The notes under the pieces were generated by a model that saw only the letters and a program-made list of their open reading frames with translations, did not search any database and was not told the origin of the DNA. Shown in pieces: positions 8,010 through 17,059 of a stretch of DNA of 55,596 nucleotides. This stretch comes from Acidobacteriota bacterium (lineage in GTDB: Bacteria > Acidobacteriota > Terriglobia > Bryobacterales > Bryobacteraceae). Position numbers and translations under genes: made by a program. Position 1 is the stretch's first letter. The number at the start of each line of letters is the position of its first letter. The stretch lies in assembly GCA_003223115.1 (NCBI GenBank), contig QHXW01000483.1:1-55596 (forward strand), written 5' to 3'.

Positions 8010-9113
8010 ATGGATTCCTCTTCCCCTGATGTCGTGATCGCCGGCGCAGGTATTATTGGTGCGTCCATCGCGTGGAGACTGGCGCAGGCCGGCCTTGCGG
8101 TTACTCTCGTAGATGCCGGTACCGTGGGAGGCGAGGCCAGTTGGGCAGGAGCAGGAATGCTGGCTCCCGGTGGCGAGGTCGAAACGCGTGACGCATGGTC
8201 CGATCTGGCCCTGGAGAGCCTCCGCCTCTACCCTGATTTCGTGGCCGAACTCGAAAGCGCCTCGGGCATCCTGATTGACTACCGGCGTTCGGGAGCAGTC
8301 GACGTGGCGTTCGACGAAGGCGAGTGGCAATCGCTCAGGCGGCGCGCTGAAGCACAACGGCCGCTCGGCATCCCTTCTATTTGTCTCAGTGCCGCGGATG
8401 TCCTCACACGCATTCCGTTGTTCAATCGGGAAATCGCCGGTGCGCTGTTCTATCCCGAGGATGCCATCGTGGACCCGAGAGATATCATGCGGGCGCTCAG
8501 GACCGCCTGCTGTGTCCGCGGTGTCGAGATCCGTGAGGGCTTCAGGACCAGGCGAATCGATGGTCACGGTGATTCGGTCGAAGTCGAGGGTGAGTGCCTG
8601 ACGCTCCATGCCTCCGTGGCTGTGCTGGCGGCCGGCGCATGGTCCAGCCAAATCCAGGTTTCAGTGAATGGAGCGCACGAATCCCGGCCCCAATCATTCC
8701 CCGTGAGGGGCCACCTGGTCGGCTATCAGCTCGAGGCGGGCTCGCTCGGGCCCATTCTGCGCAGCGGCCGCACGTACGTGTTACAGCGATCCGGAGGCTT
8801 CACCATTGCGGGCACGTCATCGGAAAACGTCGGCTTTGACCGCAACCTCGATGAGCGCGTCATCCGCGATATCACGGCGCGTGCAGGCGACTTGCTTCCC
8901 TATCTCTCCCAGCGATCCTATACTACGGCCTGGAACGGCTTCCGGCCCGGCATCGATGCCCCAGCGCCAGAAATGCGGCGCCTCGACGGCAACAATATCT
9001 GGTTGGCGTATGGACATTACCGGAATGGAATTTTGCTGGCCCCGGTAACCGCGAACCTGATCAGCCGTCAGATTCTTTCAAGCTCCCAGCACGTCGGACC
9101 ACATCAGAACTGA
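8010..9113 (+). CDS. thiO: Glycine oxidase ThiO-like FAD enzyme
   Basis: A 367-residue FAD-dependent amine oxidase of the DadA/glycine-oxidase family. The FAD-binding motif GAGIIG is at residues 11-16. The conserved 'GEASWAGAGML' loop follows, then 'GFRPGIDAPAPEM' and 'LAYGHYRNGILLAPVTA' at the C-terminus, which is characteristic of ThiO. It would oxidise glycine to dehydroglycine for the thiazole half of thiamine. ThiG is encoded about 14 kb away, not next to it, so the two are not in an operon here. Its upstream neighbour is the secreted bicupin gene, 60 bases away. A related sarcosine or D-amino-acid oxidase role cannot be excluded. Confidence 0.82.
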   Translation: MDSSSPDVVIAGAGIIGASIAWRLAQAGLAVTLVDAGTVGGEASWAGAGMLAPGGEVETRDAWSDLALESLRLYPDFVAELESASGILIDYRRSGAVDVAFDEGEWQSLRRRAEAQRPLGIPSICLSAADVLTRIPLFNREIAGALFYPEDAIVDPRDIMRALRTACCVRGVEIREGFRTRRIDGHGDSVEVEGECLTLHASVAVLAAGAWSSQIQVSVNGAHESRPQSFPVRGHLVGYQLEAGSLGPILRSGRTYVLQRSGGFTIAGTSSENVGFDRNLDERVIRDITARAGDLLPYLSQRSYTTAWNGFRPGIDAPAPEMRRLDGNNIWLAYGHYRNGILLAPVTANLISRQILSSSQHVGPHQN

Positions 9114-9147
9114 ACCGCGACCGCCAGGGTGTGGAGAGGCTTCCGCA

Positions 9148-9985
9148 TCACATCCACTTGGGAAATGGATTTTGTTTGGCGTGGCGCACATCGCTGATCA
9201 ACTCTGGAACGCGTTTCCGCCGGCGCAGTAATTTCTCGAGCATTTGCTCGAATTCAGACTCCTCGCCGTCGATCCATTCCGGCGGCGGGTAAGCCTTGTC
9301 CGCCACCTCTTCGGGGAAATGCAGGATCCGGTCCAGCCAGGGTTCAAAATCCGCCAGTGCCGCGACATTTTCGTAGACTTAGACTAGACTAGCTTACGCA
9401 AGTAGAGGCCCTGCACCGGGGACTCCGGAAAATTCCAGTGCGGGCCGTCAAAAGCAAAGCCATGGTCGATCATCACAGCCACGAATCCCATCGCCAGCCG
9501 GTGAGCTTCCGGGTCAGCCGGCAACCACTCCCGAACCCGCGCCCGGAAGAACACGGCCTGGCGGCCATCTGCGTTGGCCGTCCATTTGTCGAATACCAGC
9601 ACGCCCAGAAAATCAGCGAGGTTCTTGACTTTGTGCAACAGTGTGTCGGGCACGAAATCATAAACCCTCAGTTGCGTGGCATCCCCCGGATATTGCGACC
9701 CGAACTGCCAACCCGGCTTCACTGGAACCCGGCTCGTTCCGAGCTCCACACAAAGCTCTGGATGCTCGCGGATGAAATCTTCCTCAACCCGAATCAGGGC
9801 AGTTTCCGGTGTGGAAATCTGCAGGTATTTCAAAAATACGGACGCCACGCATTCATTGACCAGGATGCTGCGATGTTGGGGATTGTTTTTGAAATTTTAG
9901 AGTAGAAGCCGTCGTCGGCTTGCATCAGTTGCGCTTGTGCGCCTCCTCGCATTCTGCGGATGTGGCGCCGAGCCGTAAGCGGCAT
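9148..9985 (-). pseudogene. Broken HipA-like kinase gene
   Basis: The minus strand from ATG 9985 reads 'RHIRRMRGGAQAQLMQADDGFY'. Small indels in the A-rich stretch near 9890-9910 then break the frame, which resumes as 'NNPQHRSILVNECVASVFLKYL' and runs through 'GWQFGSQYPGD', 'FLGVLVFDKWTANADGRQAVFF' and 'MIDHGFAF'. At 9375-9390 an 11-base insertion built of agact repeats adds a stop and shifts the frame. The remaining 'VYENVAALADFEPWLDRILHF' continues to a stop at 9148-9150. The parts join into a standard HipA-like kinase-domain protein of about 270 residues. At least two independent lesions make it non-functional. Confidence 0.85.
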
Positions 9986-10051
9986 CGAAATCGAGTACCC
10001 TAGAGATGTAACCTAGAGTTGTACCACACCCCTTTGAGGAGAGCGCTCCGC

Positions 10052-10318
10052 ATGCCGGATGGACCATCGGTTCCTGTCGTGGAAGGAAGAGAAACTGGCG
10101 AACCCGGCTCAAATGCTCGCGGCCAAGGGCGCAGCAAAGACGAGCTGGCGCTCGATCTAATGAAGTTTGTCGCGGTGACCACCGGCTACGGAAAAGGTGC
10201 GACCAGCGCAGCCGGATTCTCAGGTAAGCCCTCAAAGTCCGCGGAAGAGTACGCTGATGCGCTCATTCAACTCTTTGAGCGCTGCCGCGCGTTGCTGGCG
10301 AAAGAACCCCATAAATGA
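10052..10318 (+). CDS. Small hypothetical protein
   Basis: An 88-residue protein with a start at ATG 10052, set by the purine-rich GAGGAGAG at 10035-10042 about ten bases upstream. The first third is Gly/Pro/Glu-rich and probably disordered. The rest ('KDELALDLMKFVAVTTGYGKG', then 'SAEEYADALIQLFERCRALL') is predicted helical with a glycine-rich link between helices. There is no signal peptide or membrane segment. I do not recognise a domain. It lies between the dead HipA-like gene and a convergent Ala-Lys-rich protein, and a hairpin follows its stop. Confidence 0.6.
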   Translation: MPDGPSVPVVEGRETGEPGSNARGQGRSKDELALDLMKFVAVTTGYGKGATSAAGFSGKPSKSAEEYADALIQLFERCRALLAKEPHK

Positions 10319-10321
10319 TGA

Positions 10322-10352
10322 ACGCCGGGTAGCCCGAACGGACTCCCGGCGT
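10322..10352. terminator. Hairpin between convergent genes, possible bidirectional terminator
   Basis: acgccggg at 10322-10329 pairs perfectly with cccggcgt at 10345-10352, with a 15-base loop. It starts 4 bases after the stop of the small gene at 10052-10318 and lies 35 bases before the 3' end of the convergent gene. No strong T-run is present on either strand, so termination is plausible but unproven. Confidence 0.4.
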
Positions 10353-10386
10353 CATTTCCCGTGTGCCCTCGCGGGCAGACCCGGTA

Positions 10387-10845
10387 CTATTTCTTGCGAG
10401 CCCCTTTCTTCGAGCCGGGTTTCGTTTTGGCCGCCTTTTTAGCCGCGGATTTTTTTGCAGGCTTCTTTCCCGCAGACTTCTTCGCCGATGCTTTTTTTGC
10501 GCCACCGCGCTTAGCAGCGGCTTTGGCGACGCCCTTTTTCGCTGCCTTTCCGGCAGGAGCTTTCTTGGCTGTAGCTTTCCGGGCAGCTGGAGCTTTGGCT
10601 TTACGTGCGGGTTTCCGAGGCGTGGTTTCCGCTCCCGGGGTTTTTACAGAAGCCGGTTCCTGCGGCGTCTTCACCGCGCCTGGAACGGCGCCGGGCGGGA
10701 GGTGCCCCTCCTCCTCATCCTCTTCTTCCTCCATCTCGTTGTAATCATCCAGCCGGGAGCCGACTTCTGAATTTTCGTCGTCCAATTCGCGAAAATCTTC
10801 CATCTCGTCTTCTTCTCTCGGAGCCAGTTGATAAAGATCAAACAT
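10387..10845 (-). CDS. Acidic/basic two-part, histone H1-like Ala-Lys-rich protein
   Basis: A 152-residue protein with two opposite halves. Residues 1-50 are strongly acidic (REEDEMEDFRELDDE, EMEEEEDEEEGH). Residues from about 75 onward are a low-complexity Ala/Lys tract with repeated AKK, KKA and KKS units (AAKRGGAKKASAKK, GKKPAKKSAAKK). The basic tail resembles the C-terminal arms of bacterial histone H1-like DNA-binding proteins and of eukaryotic H1. The acidic head is not usual for those and could neutralise the tail or recruit a partner. DNA or RNA compaction is a reasonable guess, not a proven role. It is transcribed alone, convergent with the small gene at 10052. Confidence 0.65.
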   Translation of the reverse strand: MFDLYQLAPREEDEMEDFRELDDENSEVGSRLDDYNEMEEEEDEEEGHLPPGAVPGAVKTPQEPASVKTPGAETTPRKPARKAKAPAARKATAKKAPAGKAAKKGVAKAAAKRGGAKKASAKKSAGKKPAKKSAAKKAAKTKPGSKKGARKK

Positions 10846-10970
10846 TCCGAATGCCTCCTGTTCCCGTCAACAATCAACACATAGCATAACTCGTTTTCAA
10901 GGGGAGGCAACACTCCAAAGCGAGATTTTTGCCGGAAATTCTAGGGGTGGAAACGGGCTGGCTGGGCCGA

Positions 10971-12659
10971 TTAGCGGGCTGCGTGAGCCAGTTTTCCCGA
11001 AGATTGCTGGAAGCCTGAAGCCCTGCGAGTTCGGGCTCTCACCGGAGCGTTTTTCGCGCGCGCCCGTTGGGACTTGGCTGATTTTGCATGCGTCCTTGAA
11101 CGCTTCGCCGCGGCTGCTTGGGATACTGGCCGTACTTCGTGATAGGCCGAGGGTATCAGCAGCCTGTCCCCCACCACCGGCGTTTCGGCGCGCATGTTAT
11201 TCGCGGCGGCGATGCTGAATGCCGACATGCGATAACGCTTGCCGATCGTGGCCAGAGTTTCGCCATTTTCCACAGTGTGCATGCGCCAGGAGGCGCGCCG
11301 TTCGGCCGGAATCAACTGTAATGCCGCCATCAGATAGCTTCCCGACCCTTTGGGTACGTGCACGGAGTAACCTGCCGGCGCTAAACCTCTGAGCAGCGAC
11401 GGGTTGAGGTCCAAAAGCTCCGGCACCGGAGTGTTGCTCATGTCCGAAATCAACGCCAGATGCGTGGGCGAGTTGACTTCGATCGTGTCGTATTCGAGGG
11501 GCGGGTCCGGCTGAATGCCGTCCAAACCATATTCCGCTGCGTTCTTGGTCATGATGGTCATGGCAAGAATGATGGGAACGTAATTGGTGGTTTCTTTGGG
11601 CAGCACACCTAGTTTGCGTAGCTGGAAGAAATCCGCGTATCCGGTCCGAGCGACGGCCTTGTCAATTACGCCTGGCCCGCAATCGTAGGCCGCAATCGCC
11701 AGATACCAGTCGCCGAACTTTTGGTACAGATCGCGCAGATGCCGCGCCGCGGAACGGGTGGCCTTTTCCGGGTCCAGACGGTCATCTGAATTACGGGTCT
11801 GGTTGAGCCCGTATTCGCGGCCTCGGAACGCCATGAACTGCCACATTCCCACTGCGGCTTTGCGCGATCGCGCGCGAGCTAGAAAGCCCGATTCCGCCTG
11901 GGCCAGATGGATGAGTTCCTGGGGAACTCCCTCCTCATCTAGGACGCGTTGGATCAACGGACGATAACGGCCGGCACGCCGCAAACCCGCCAGAAGCGTT
12001 CTCCTGCCCCGGCCGGAGAAAAAGTTAATGTACCCCAGCACCGCATCGTTCACAATAAGCGGCAGTTGCGAAACCGTGGCCTGCACCTGCTCCCGCACTT
12101 TCACTTTGAGCTTTGGATCCACCGGGAAGGTCATCTGCAGGATGTCTTCAAGCGGCGCTTTCTGGTATTCAGGCTCGTCCAGATTTGCGGCGCTTCCCAA
12201 TCCCGCCAGATCATGGCGATGGATCGTGTCCACCATCTCTTCGAACCTGGACTCGTAAAGCTGCCGGTCCGAGGGGTTGTCCGAGGCCTCTAGCATTAAA
12301 TCAATGGCTTGATCGAATTCCCGCCGCGCGCCTTCTGCATCTTTTACTTGGTAGTATTTCTTGCCCTGCTGGAAATGGTGCTGTGCGTTTTCCGCCAAAA
12401 GATCGGACCGGGTGGGCCCTGCTGACAATTGGGGGGTCGCGGAAATGATATTCGGAACTTCACTTAAGTACAGACTGGACTGCACCAACGGTGGATCGCT
12501 GGTGGCTAGGTCACGTGCTGCTGGACGGGGTGTTGGCGGCAAGAATGAATTTTGGAACCTCTGTTGCTGAGAAGATATTCCGCAGCCACAAAGAGCTGTG
12601 AGGATGAGAAGGAGAACTGCAGAGTAAAAGGTACTTGGCCTCGAGGTCAAAACGACCAC
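10971..12659 (-). CDS. MltD-like membrane-bound lytic murein transglycosylase with LysM domain
   Basis: A 562-residue peptidoglycan-cleaving lipoprotein. The N-terminal signal ends in a lipobox-like L-C-G-C with the candidate lipidated Cys26. A region of about 170 residues of helical character precedes the SLT domain at about 240-380: 'ELIHLAQAESGF' carries the catalytic Glu, 'AVGMWQFM' and 'AIAAYDCGPGVID' are the standard SLT motifs 2 and 3. A LysM repeat ('HTVENGETLATIGKRYRM' to 'VVGDRLLIP') lies near residues 455-500, followed by a Lys/Arg/Ala-rich tail. It should anchor to a membrane, bind peptidoglycan and cut it to 1,6-anhydromuropeptides. It is monocistronic. Confidence 0.9.
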   Translation of the reverse strand: MVVLTSRPSTFYSAVLLLILTALCGCGISSQQQRFQNSFLPPTPRPAARDLATSDPPLVQSSLYLSEVPNIISATPQLSAGPTRSDLLAENAQHHFQQGKKYYQVKDAEGARREFDQAIDLMLEASDNPSDRQLYESRFEEMVDTIHRHDLAGLGSAANLDEPEYQKAPLEDILQMTFPVDPKLKVKVREQVQATVSQLPLIVNDAVLGYINFFSGRGRRTLLAGLRRAGRYRPLIQRVLDEEGVPQELIHLAQAESGFLARARSRKAAVGMWQFMAFRGREYGLNQTRNSDDRLDPEKATRSAARHLRDLYQKFGDWYLAIAAYDCGPGVIDKAVARTGYADFFQLRKLGVLPKETTNYVPIILAMTIMTKNAAEYGLDGIQPDPPLEYDTIEVNSPTHLALISDMSNTPVPELLDLNPSLLRGLAPAGYSVHVPKGSGSYLMAALQLIPAERRASWRMHTVENGETLATIGKRYRMSAFSIAAANNMRAETPVVGDRLLIPSAYHEVRPVSQAAAAKRSRTHAKSAKSQRARAKNAPVRARTRRASGFQQSSGKLAHAAR

Positions 12660-12806
12660 CTCAATTAGAGATTTGGGACTGCAACTGCTACCTGCGAACA
12701 GGACTGCTCTAAAGGCGTTACAACTGCAACCCTCAGACTTTACAACGAAAAGCCTAAGCGGTCAATCTGATTGTGCGCCCTGTAACCGGCTCACAATGTA
12801 ATCAAT

Positions 12807-12827
12807 TATACCCTAAGTTGGGGTATA
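12807..12827. repeat. Inverted repeat upstream of the transglycosylase gene
   Basis: tataccc (12807-12813) pairs perfectly with gggtata (12821-12827) around a 7-base loop. It lies about 150 bases upstream of the transglycosylase start and about 90 bases past the EF-G-like stop. It could be an operator or a weak terminator for the EF-G-like gene; there is no following T-run. Confidence 0.35.
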
Positions 12828-12919
12828 TTCGTCCTCTGAGAATTTCCCTACAAATCAACACCTTAGGGGCCTAAATAAAGATTGGCCCGGGGACCGACCG
12901 ACCCAGTCGGGGTGTGGCC

Positions 12920-15019
12920 TTATTCCTCTTCTTCCTCTTCCACGCCAGCCTTTGCGGCTTTGGCGGCGGCGATGATCTTCTCCGCCTGTTGAGCTGGAAC
13001 GAAATCGTAATGGTCAAATTCCATGGTGAACGTCGCCCGGCCCTGGGTCATCGACGTTAAGTCGTTTTGGTAGTTCAACATCTCGGCCATGGGTGCCTGC
13101 GCGCGAATGATCTGCGTGTTGCCCCTGATATCCATTCCCGCGATACGCCCTCGACGTCCGTTCAAATCGCCCATCAAGTCTCCCGCAAATTCGACCGGGG
13201 CCTGGATCTCAACGTTCATGATGGGCTCGAGCAGCGCAGGTTTGGCCTGTTGCATGGCGTTTTTGAAAGCTTTGCGGGCAGCCAGCTTGAACGACAGCTC
13301 CGAACTATCGACGTCATGATAGGAACCGTCGTACAGCACTACTCTGAAATCCACCATGGGAAAGCCGGCCAGAAAGCCGGTTTGAGCGGCCTCGATAATT
13401 CCTTTTTCCACAGCCGGAATATAGTTTCTGGGAATCGAGCCCCCGAAGATTTCGTTCACAAACTCGAAATTGGCACCGCGAGGCAACGGCTCCAAGCGAA
13501 TCCAGCAGTCGCCGAATTGCCCGTGACCGCCAGTCTGCTTCTTATGCCGCCCCTGGACGTCGGCTTTGCCCCGGATGGTCTCGCGATACGGAATCTTAGG
13601 CGCCTTGAGCGCGACATCCACGCCGTAACGCTTCTTCAGCCGGCTGACGACCACCTCGACGTGCTGCTGTCCGCTGCCGGCGAGCAAAAACTCCTTCGTT
13701 TGCGGGTCGCGGTAGAACCGTAGCGACTGATCTTCTTCCAGGATGCGATGGATGGCGTTTCCGACCCGGTCCTCATCCTGGCGCGATTTGGCTTCGATGG
13801 CGAAAGCGATCGAGGGCTCGGAAAGTTTCACCGCCGGGTAAACGATGGGGGAGCTCTTGTCGGCGAGTGTGTCTCCGGTAAGCGTGTCCTTGAGCTTGGC
13901 AACGGCGCCGATGTCACCGGCATGGACCTCGGTCACCGGGGTCAAGGTTTTGCCGAGCGGCGTGCCGATGTGCGCCAGGCGTTCCGCCGAACCGCGCTGT
14001 ACGTTGTGCAGCGTGACGTCATTCTTGAGCACACCGGAATAGACCTTGAAAAACGTGATCCGGCCGGCGAAGGGGTCCGCAGTAGTTTTGAAGACGAAGG
14101 CTGAGACCGGCTGCGAATCAGCTATCTTGCGACTGGCTTCGCCGCCATTGAGTTTGCCGGCCACGGCTTCTCGATCGGTGGGTGCCGGGAGGTTCTCGAC
14201 AATGAAATCCAGAAACTGGTCGGTCGCGATATTTCGCAGCGCGGAGGCGCACAACACCGGGAATAGCCGCCTGTCGCGGACCGCGGTCTTGACACCGTCG
14301 AGAATGTGCTCCACCGGCAGGGTTCCCTTTTCGAAGAACTCTTCCATGAGGGCGTCATTCCCCTCGGCCACCATTTCGACCAATGCCTCGTGAGCCCTCT
14401 GCGCAGCGTCAGCCAGTTCTGAAGGAATTTCCGATTCTTTGCCCTTACCGTCGCCGTCGGGCGTGTAGCTGTAGGCTTTCATGCGGATCAGGTCGACCAC
14501 GCCTTTGAAGTCGCGTTCGGACCCCCAGGGAATTTGAACGGGAACGGCGCTGCGCCCGAAATGCGCCTGTATGCTTGCGAGGGCCCGTTCGAAGCTGGCT
14601 CGATCGCGATCCAGCTCATTCACGACCACGGCGCGGGGCAGCTTGTACTCGTCCGCGAATCCCCAGACTTTTTCGGTCTGCACTTCCACGCCGGACACGG
14701 CATCGATCAGCACCAGTGCCGAATCGGCGGCGGCCAGCGCCAGGCGCGTCTCATTCATGAACATGTTGAAGCCGGGCGTATCGAGGATGTTGATCTTCAC
14801 CTTTTTCCATTCCGCGTACGCCAGTGCGGCTGAAATGGTGATTTTGCGCTGGATTTCCTCTTCGTCGAAGTCGGTCACGGTGTTGCCTTCGTCGACGCGC
14901 GTCAGGCGGCTGGTCGCGCCAGCCGTGTAGAGCAGGCTTGCGGTGAGCGAGGTCTTTCCGGATCCGCCGTGGCCCACCACACCGACGTTCCGGACATCTT
15001 TGCCTTCGTAGATTTTCAC
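12920..15019 (-). CDS. Elongation factor G paralogue (EF-G2-like GTPase)
   Basis: A 699-residue translational GTPase of EF-G architecture: G domain, domain II, and domains III-V. The GTG at 15019 was chosen because 'MKIYEGKDVRNVGVVGHG' is the usual beginning and gggag lies about ten bases before it. The P-loop GHGGSGKT is at residues 16-23 and DTPGF follows. The G4 motif reads N-E-L-D in place of NKxD. The C-terminus ends in a run of six glutamates after an Ala/Lys helix. These features mark the EF-G2-type branch that occurs alongside the canonical factor, with a probable ribosome-related but accessory role. It is not next to rpsL/rpsG or tufA, which also argues against it being the main EF-G. 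Confidence 0.85.
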   Translation of the reverse strand: MKIYEGKDVRNVGVVGHGGSGKTSLTASLLYTAGATSRLTRVDEGNTVTDFDEEEIQRKITISAALAYAEWKKVKINILDTPGFNMFMNETRLALAAADSALVLIDAVSGVEVQTEKVWGFADEYKLPRAVVVNELDRDRASFERALASIQAHFGRSAVPVQIPWGSERDFKGVVDLIRMKAYSYTPDGDGKGKESEIPSELADAAQRAHEALVEMVAEGNDALMEEFFEKGTLPVEHILDGVKTAVRDRRLFPVLCASALRNIATDQFLDFIVENLPAPTDREAVAGKLNGGEASRKIADSQPVSAFVFKTTADPFAGRITFFKVYSGVLKNDVTLHNVQRGSAERLAHIGTPLGKTLTPVTEVHAGDIGAVAKLKDTLTGDTLADKSSPIVYPAVKLSEPSIAFAIEAKSRQDEDRVGNAIHRILEEDQSLRFYRDPQTKEFLLAGSGQQHVEVVVSRLKKRYGVDVALKAPKIPYRETIRGKADVQGRHKKQTGGHGQFGDCWIRLEPLPRGANFEFVNEIFGGSIPRNYIPAVEKGIIEAAQTGFLAGFPMVDFRVVLYDGSYHDVDSSELSFKLAARKAFKNAMQQAKPALLEPIMNVEIQAPVEFAGDLMGDLNGRRGRIAGMDIRGNTQIIRAQAPMAEMLNYQNDLTSMTQGRATFTMEFDHYDFVPAQQAEKIIAAAKAAKAGVEEEEEE

Positions 15020-15195
15020 TGGAAAAAAGCTCCCGAAGATTTCAAAGGTAACACAACCAAGAGCGGCGGGATTCTTTAAATTGGGGTACACAGCGTAGGT
15101 ACCGAGCCGATGCCTTCCCCATGGACTTGGCTAACGAAGTACTCGCCAGCAGGTTGTAGCTCCTTCGTCTGAAATTCGATATCGTTAAGACCAGA

Positions 15196-17049
15196 ATGCC
15201 GGATTGGCTGAGCATCCACGAACCCGTCCTGGTCAACACAATCGGGCACTGTGCGGGGGTCGTAATTTTCGGGATGTTGTTGTATTTCTTCCTCTTAAAC
15301 TGGCGGCGCACCCGGGAAGAACGCAGCAGGCTGCCGGCAATTGCCGCTGGGCTTGCGCTGTTATGGAATATCGGGTCGCTCGTCGCCCTCGCGACCGGCC
15401 CGGCCGGTGGAATAGCCGCCGACATTATCGTCGCCGCAAGTTTTTCGGTATTGAGCCTGTTGCCGGCTGTCCTGCTGCATATCTCTCTTGAGTCGCATTA
15501 CCGCCCATTGTGGATCAGCGGATACGTCCTGAGTCTCACCGCTGTCGCGCTCCACATCAGCGATCTGGTTACGCGGGCGCCACGCTTCCACTACGCGGCA
15601 CTGCTGTTGGTGACCTTGGGTTTCGCCTGGCTCACTGTAATTTTCGCCGTCTTGGAGATCAGGCAGCGAAATCGCGCTGCGGTTTCCAGACTGGCTGGCG
15701 CGATGGTGCTTTTCTTATTTGCGATCTCGTTCGCCCATTTCAACTCCGAGCACGCACACCAGGCCTGGTCGAAAGAAATAGCTCTCCATCATGCCGGTAT
15801 CCCGCTCGCGCTATTTGTGCTGCTGCAGGATTATCGTTTCCTCCTCCTGGATGCATTCTTAAGATTTGTGGTTAACGCGTCGCTCGCAGCAGCGGCACTA
15901 CTGATCTCCATTCGAATCGTCGAATCGCGCGACTTTGGCCAGCATCTCCAACGTCCCTTCGACGCGGGGCTACTTTTTGTGTCGGCATGCCTACTGCTCG
16001 CATTGTTCGTTTACGTTCGAAACCGCGTCCAGAGCTTGCTGACCCGCGTTATCTTTTTGCGCTCGAGTGTGGAGGATGCGTTGCGAGAACTTCAACAATT
16101 GGCTCGTGCAAGCCATGCTGAAACTGAGTACGTTCGCCAAGCCGCGGAAACAATCGCCGGGTTCGTGCGGGCGGCGCGTTTTGATCTGACTGTAGAAGCA
16201 CCGCTCGGAGATGGCGAGCTAGCGACACCCTTAGCGGTGACGGACGCGGGAAACGGCACACTCCCTCATTGGGTCCACGCCGTTGTTCCGTTGCGCTTTT
16301 CACGTGGCGATGCCGGATACCTGCTCCTTGGACCACGCGACGGTGGCCGCCGTTACTTAAGCGAAGACTTTGCCGTACTGACCCGGCTGGGATCGGCTGT
16401 TGTCGAGCAGGTCGAACAGCTTCGCGCCGTCCAAATACAAAGTCTCGTCTCGCAGGCGGAGCTAAGGACGCTTCAGGCACAGATCAATCCCCACTTCCTC
16501 TTCAATTCACTCAATACGTTGTATGGAACCATCGAGAGAAGCAATACCGAGGCCCGGCGGCTGGTCTTGAATTTGGCTGATGTGTTTCGCTACCTTCTCC
16601 GCTCGGATCGCACATTTATCGAGATCGACGAAGAATTGAAAATAGTCCGGGCCTACTTGGAAATTGAGCAACTCCGGCTGGGTCCAAAGCTGCGAACCGA
16701 AATCCAGGTCGATGACGCCGCTCTGCGGGCCACGATTCCCCTGCTCTCGATTCAACCGCTGGTGGAGAATGCCGTTAAGCATGGTGTTGCATCGCGGATG
16801 GGAACGAGGTTCGTGCGGCTCAACATCGCAATGCAATCTGAAGTCATCTCTGTCACGGTGTCAAATTCCGGAGAATGTGACACAAGAGTTTTGACGAATA
16901 CACGCACGGAGGGAGGCATTGGCCTGTCCAACGTACGCCGGCGGTTGGAATTATGCTACGGCGAAGAAACACGCTTCGAGGCACAAGCAACGCAGGGCGT
17001 CACCACAGTCGGTTTCTCCTTACCGTTCAAGCTTGCGGCGGCAACATAA
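15196..17049 (+). CDS. LytS-type membrane sensor histidine kinase
   Basis: 617 residues. The first 290 or so contain about eight hydrophobic spans and form a membrane sensor region. A coiled-coil/GAF-like cytosolic stretch follows. The His_kinase domain has the LytS/YehU motif 'QINPHFLFNSLNTLY' with phospho-acceptor His433. The ATPase domain shows 'IQPLVENAVKHG' (N box) and 'GGIGLSNVRRRL' (G box). The partner response regulator starts directly after it. What it senses is not evident; the neighbours include a membrane-anchored protein and a TonB receptor, which could be targets. Confidence 0.88.
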   Translation: MPDWLSIHEPVLVNTIGHCAGVVIFGMLLYFFLLNWRRTREERSRLPAIAAGLALLWNIGSLVALATGPAGGIAADIIVAASFSVLSLLPAVLLHISLESHYRPLWISGYVLSLTAVALHISDLVTRAPRFHYAALLLVTLGFAWLTVIFAVLEIRQRNRAAVSRLAGAMVLFLFAISFAHFNSEHAHQAWSKEIALHHAGIPLALFVLLQDYRFLLLDAFLRFVVNASLAAAALLISIRIVESRDFGQHLQRPFDAGLLFVSACLLLALFVYVRNRVQSLLTRVIFLRSSVEDALRELQQLARASHAETEYVRQAAETIAGFVRAARFDLTVEAPLGDGELATPLAVTDAGNGTLPHWVHAVVPLRFSRGDAGYLLLGPRDGGRRYLSEDFAVLTRLGSAVVEQVEQLRAVQIQSLVSQAELRTLQAQINPHFLFNSLNTLYGTIERSNTEARRLVLNLADVFRYLLRSDRTFIEIDEELKIVRAYLEIEQLRLGPKLRTEIQVDDAALRATIPLLSIQPLVENAVKHGVASRMGTRFVRLNIAMQSEVISVTVSNSGECDTRVLTNTRTEGGIGLSNVRRRLELCYGEETRFEAQATQGVTTVGFSLPFKLAAAT

Positions 17050-17059
17050 AGGAATGACC

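Noticed and set aside
7398-8651. 417-residue open frame on the minus strand, antisense to the bicupin and thiO genes
   Set aside because: It mirrors the well-supported plus-strand genes; its translation has no recognisable domain and no ribosome site. Long antisense frames are expected at this GC content.
10400-10640. Repetitive-looking stretch considered as a tandem-repeat or CRISPR-like array
   Set aside because: The periodicity comes from Lys/Ala codons in the AKK-rich protein; units vary and there are no spacers.
10361-10770. Plus-strand frames rich in Phe/Ala over the Ala-Lys-rich gene
   Set aside because: They are simply the complement of AKK repeats and are not a membrane protein.
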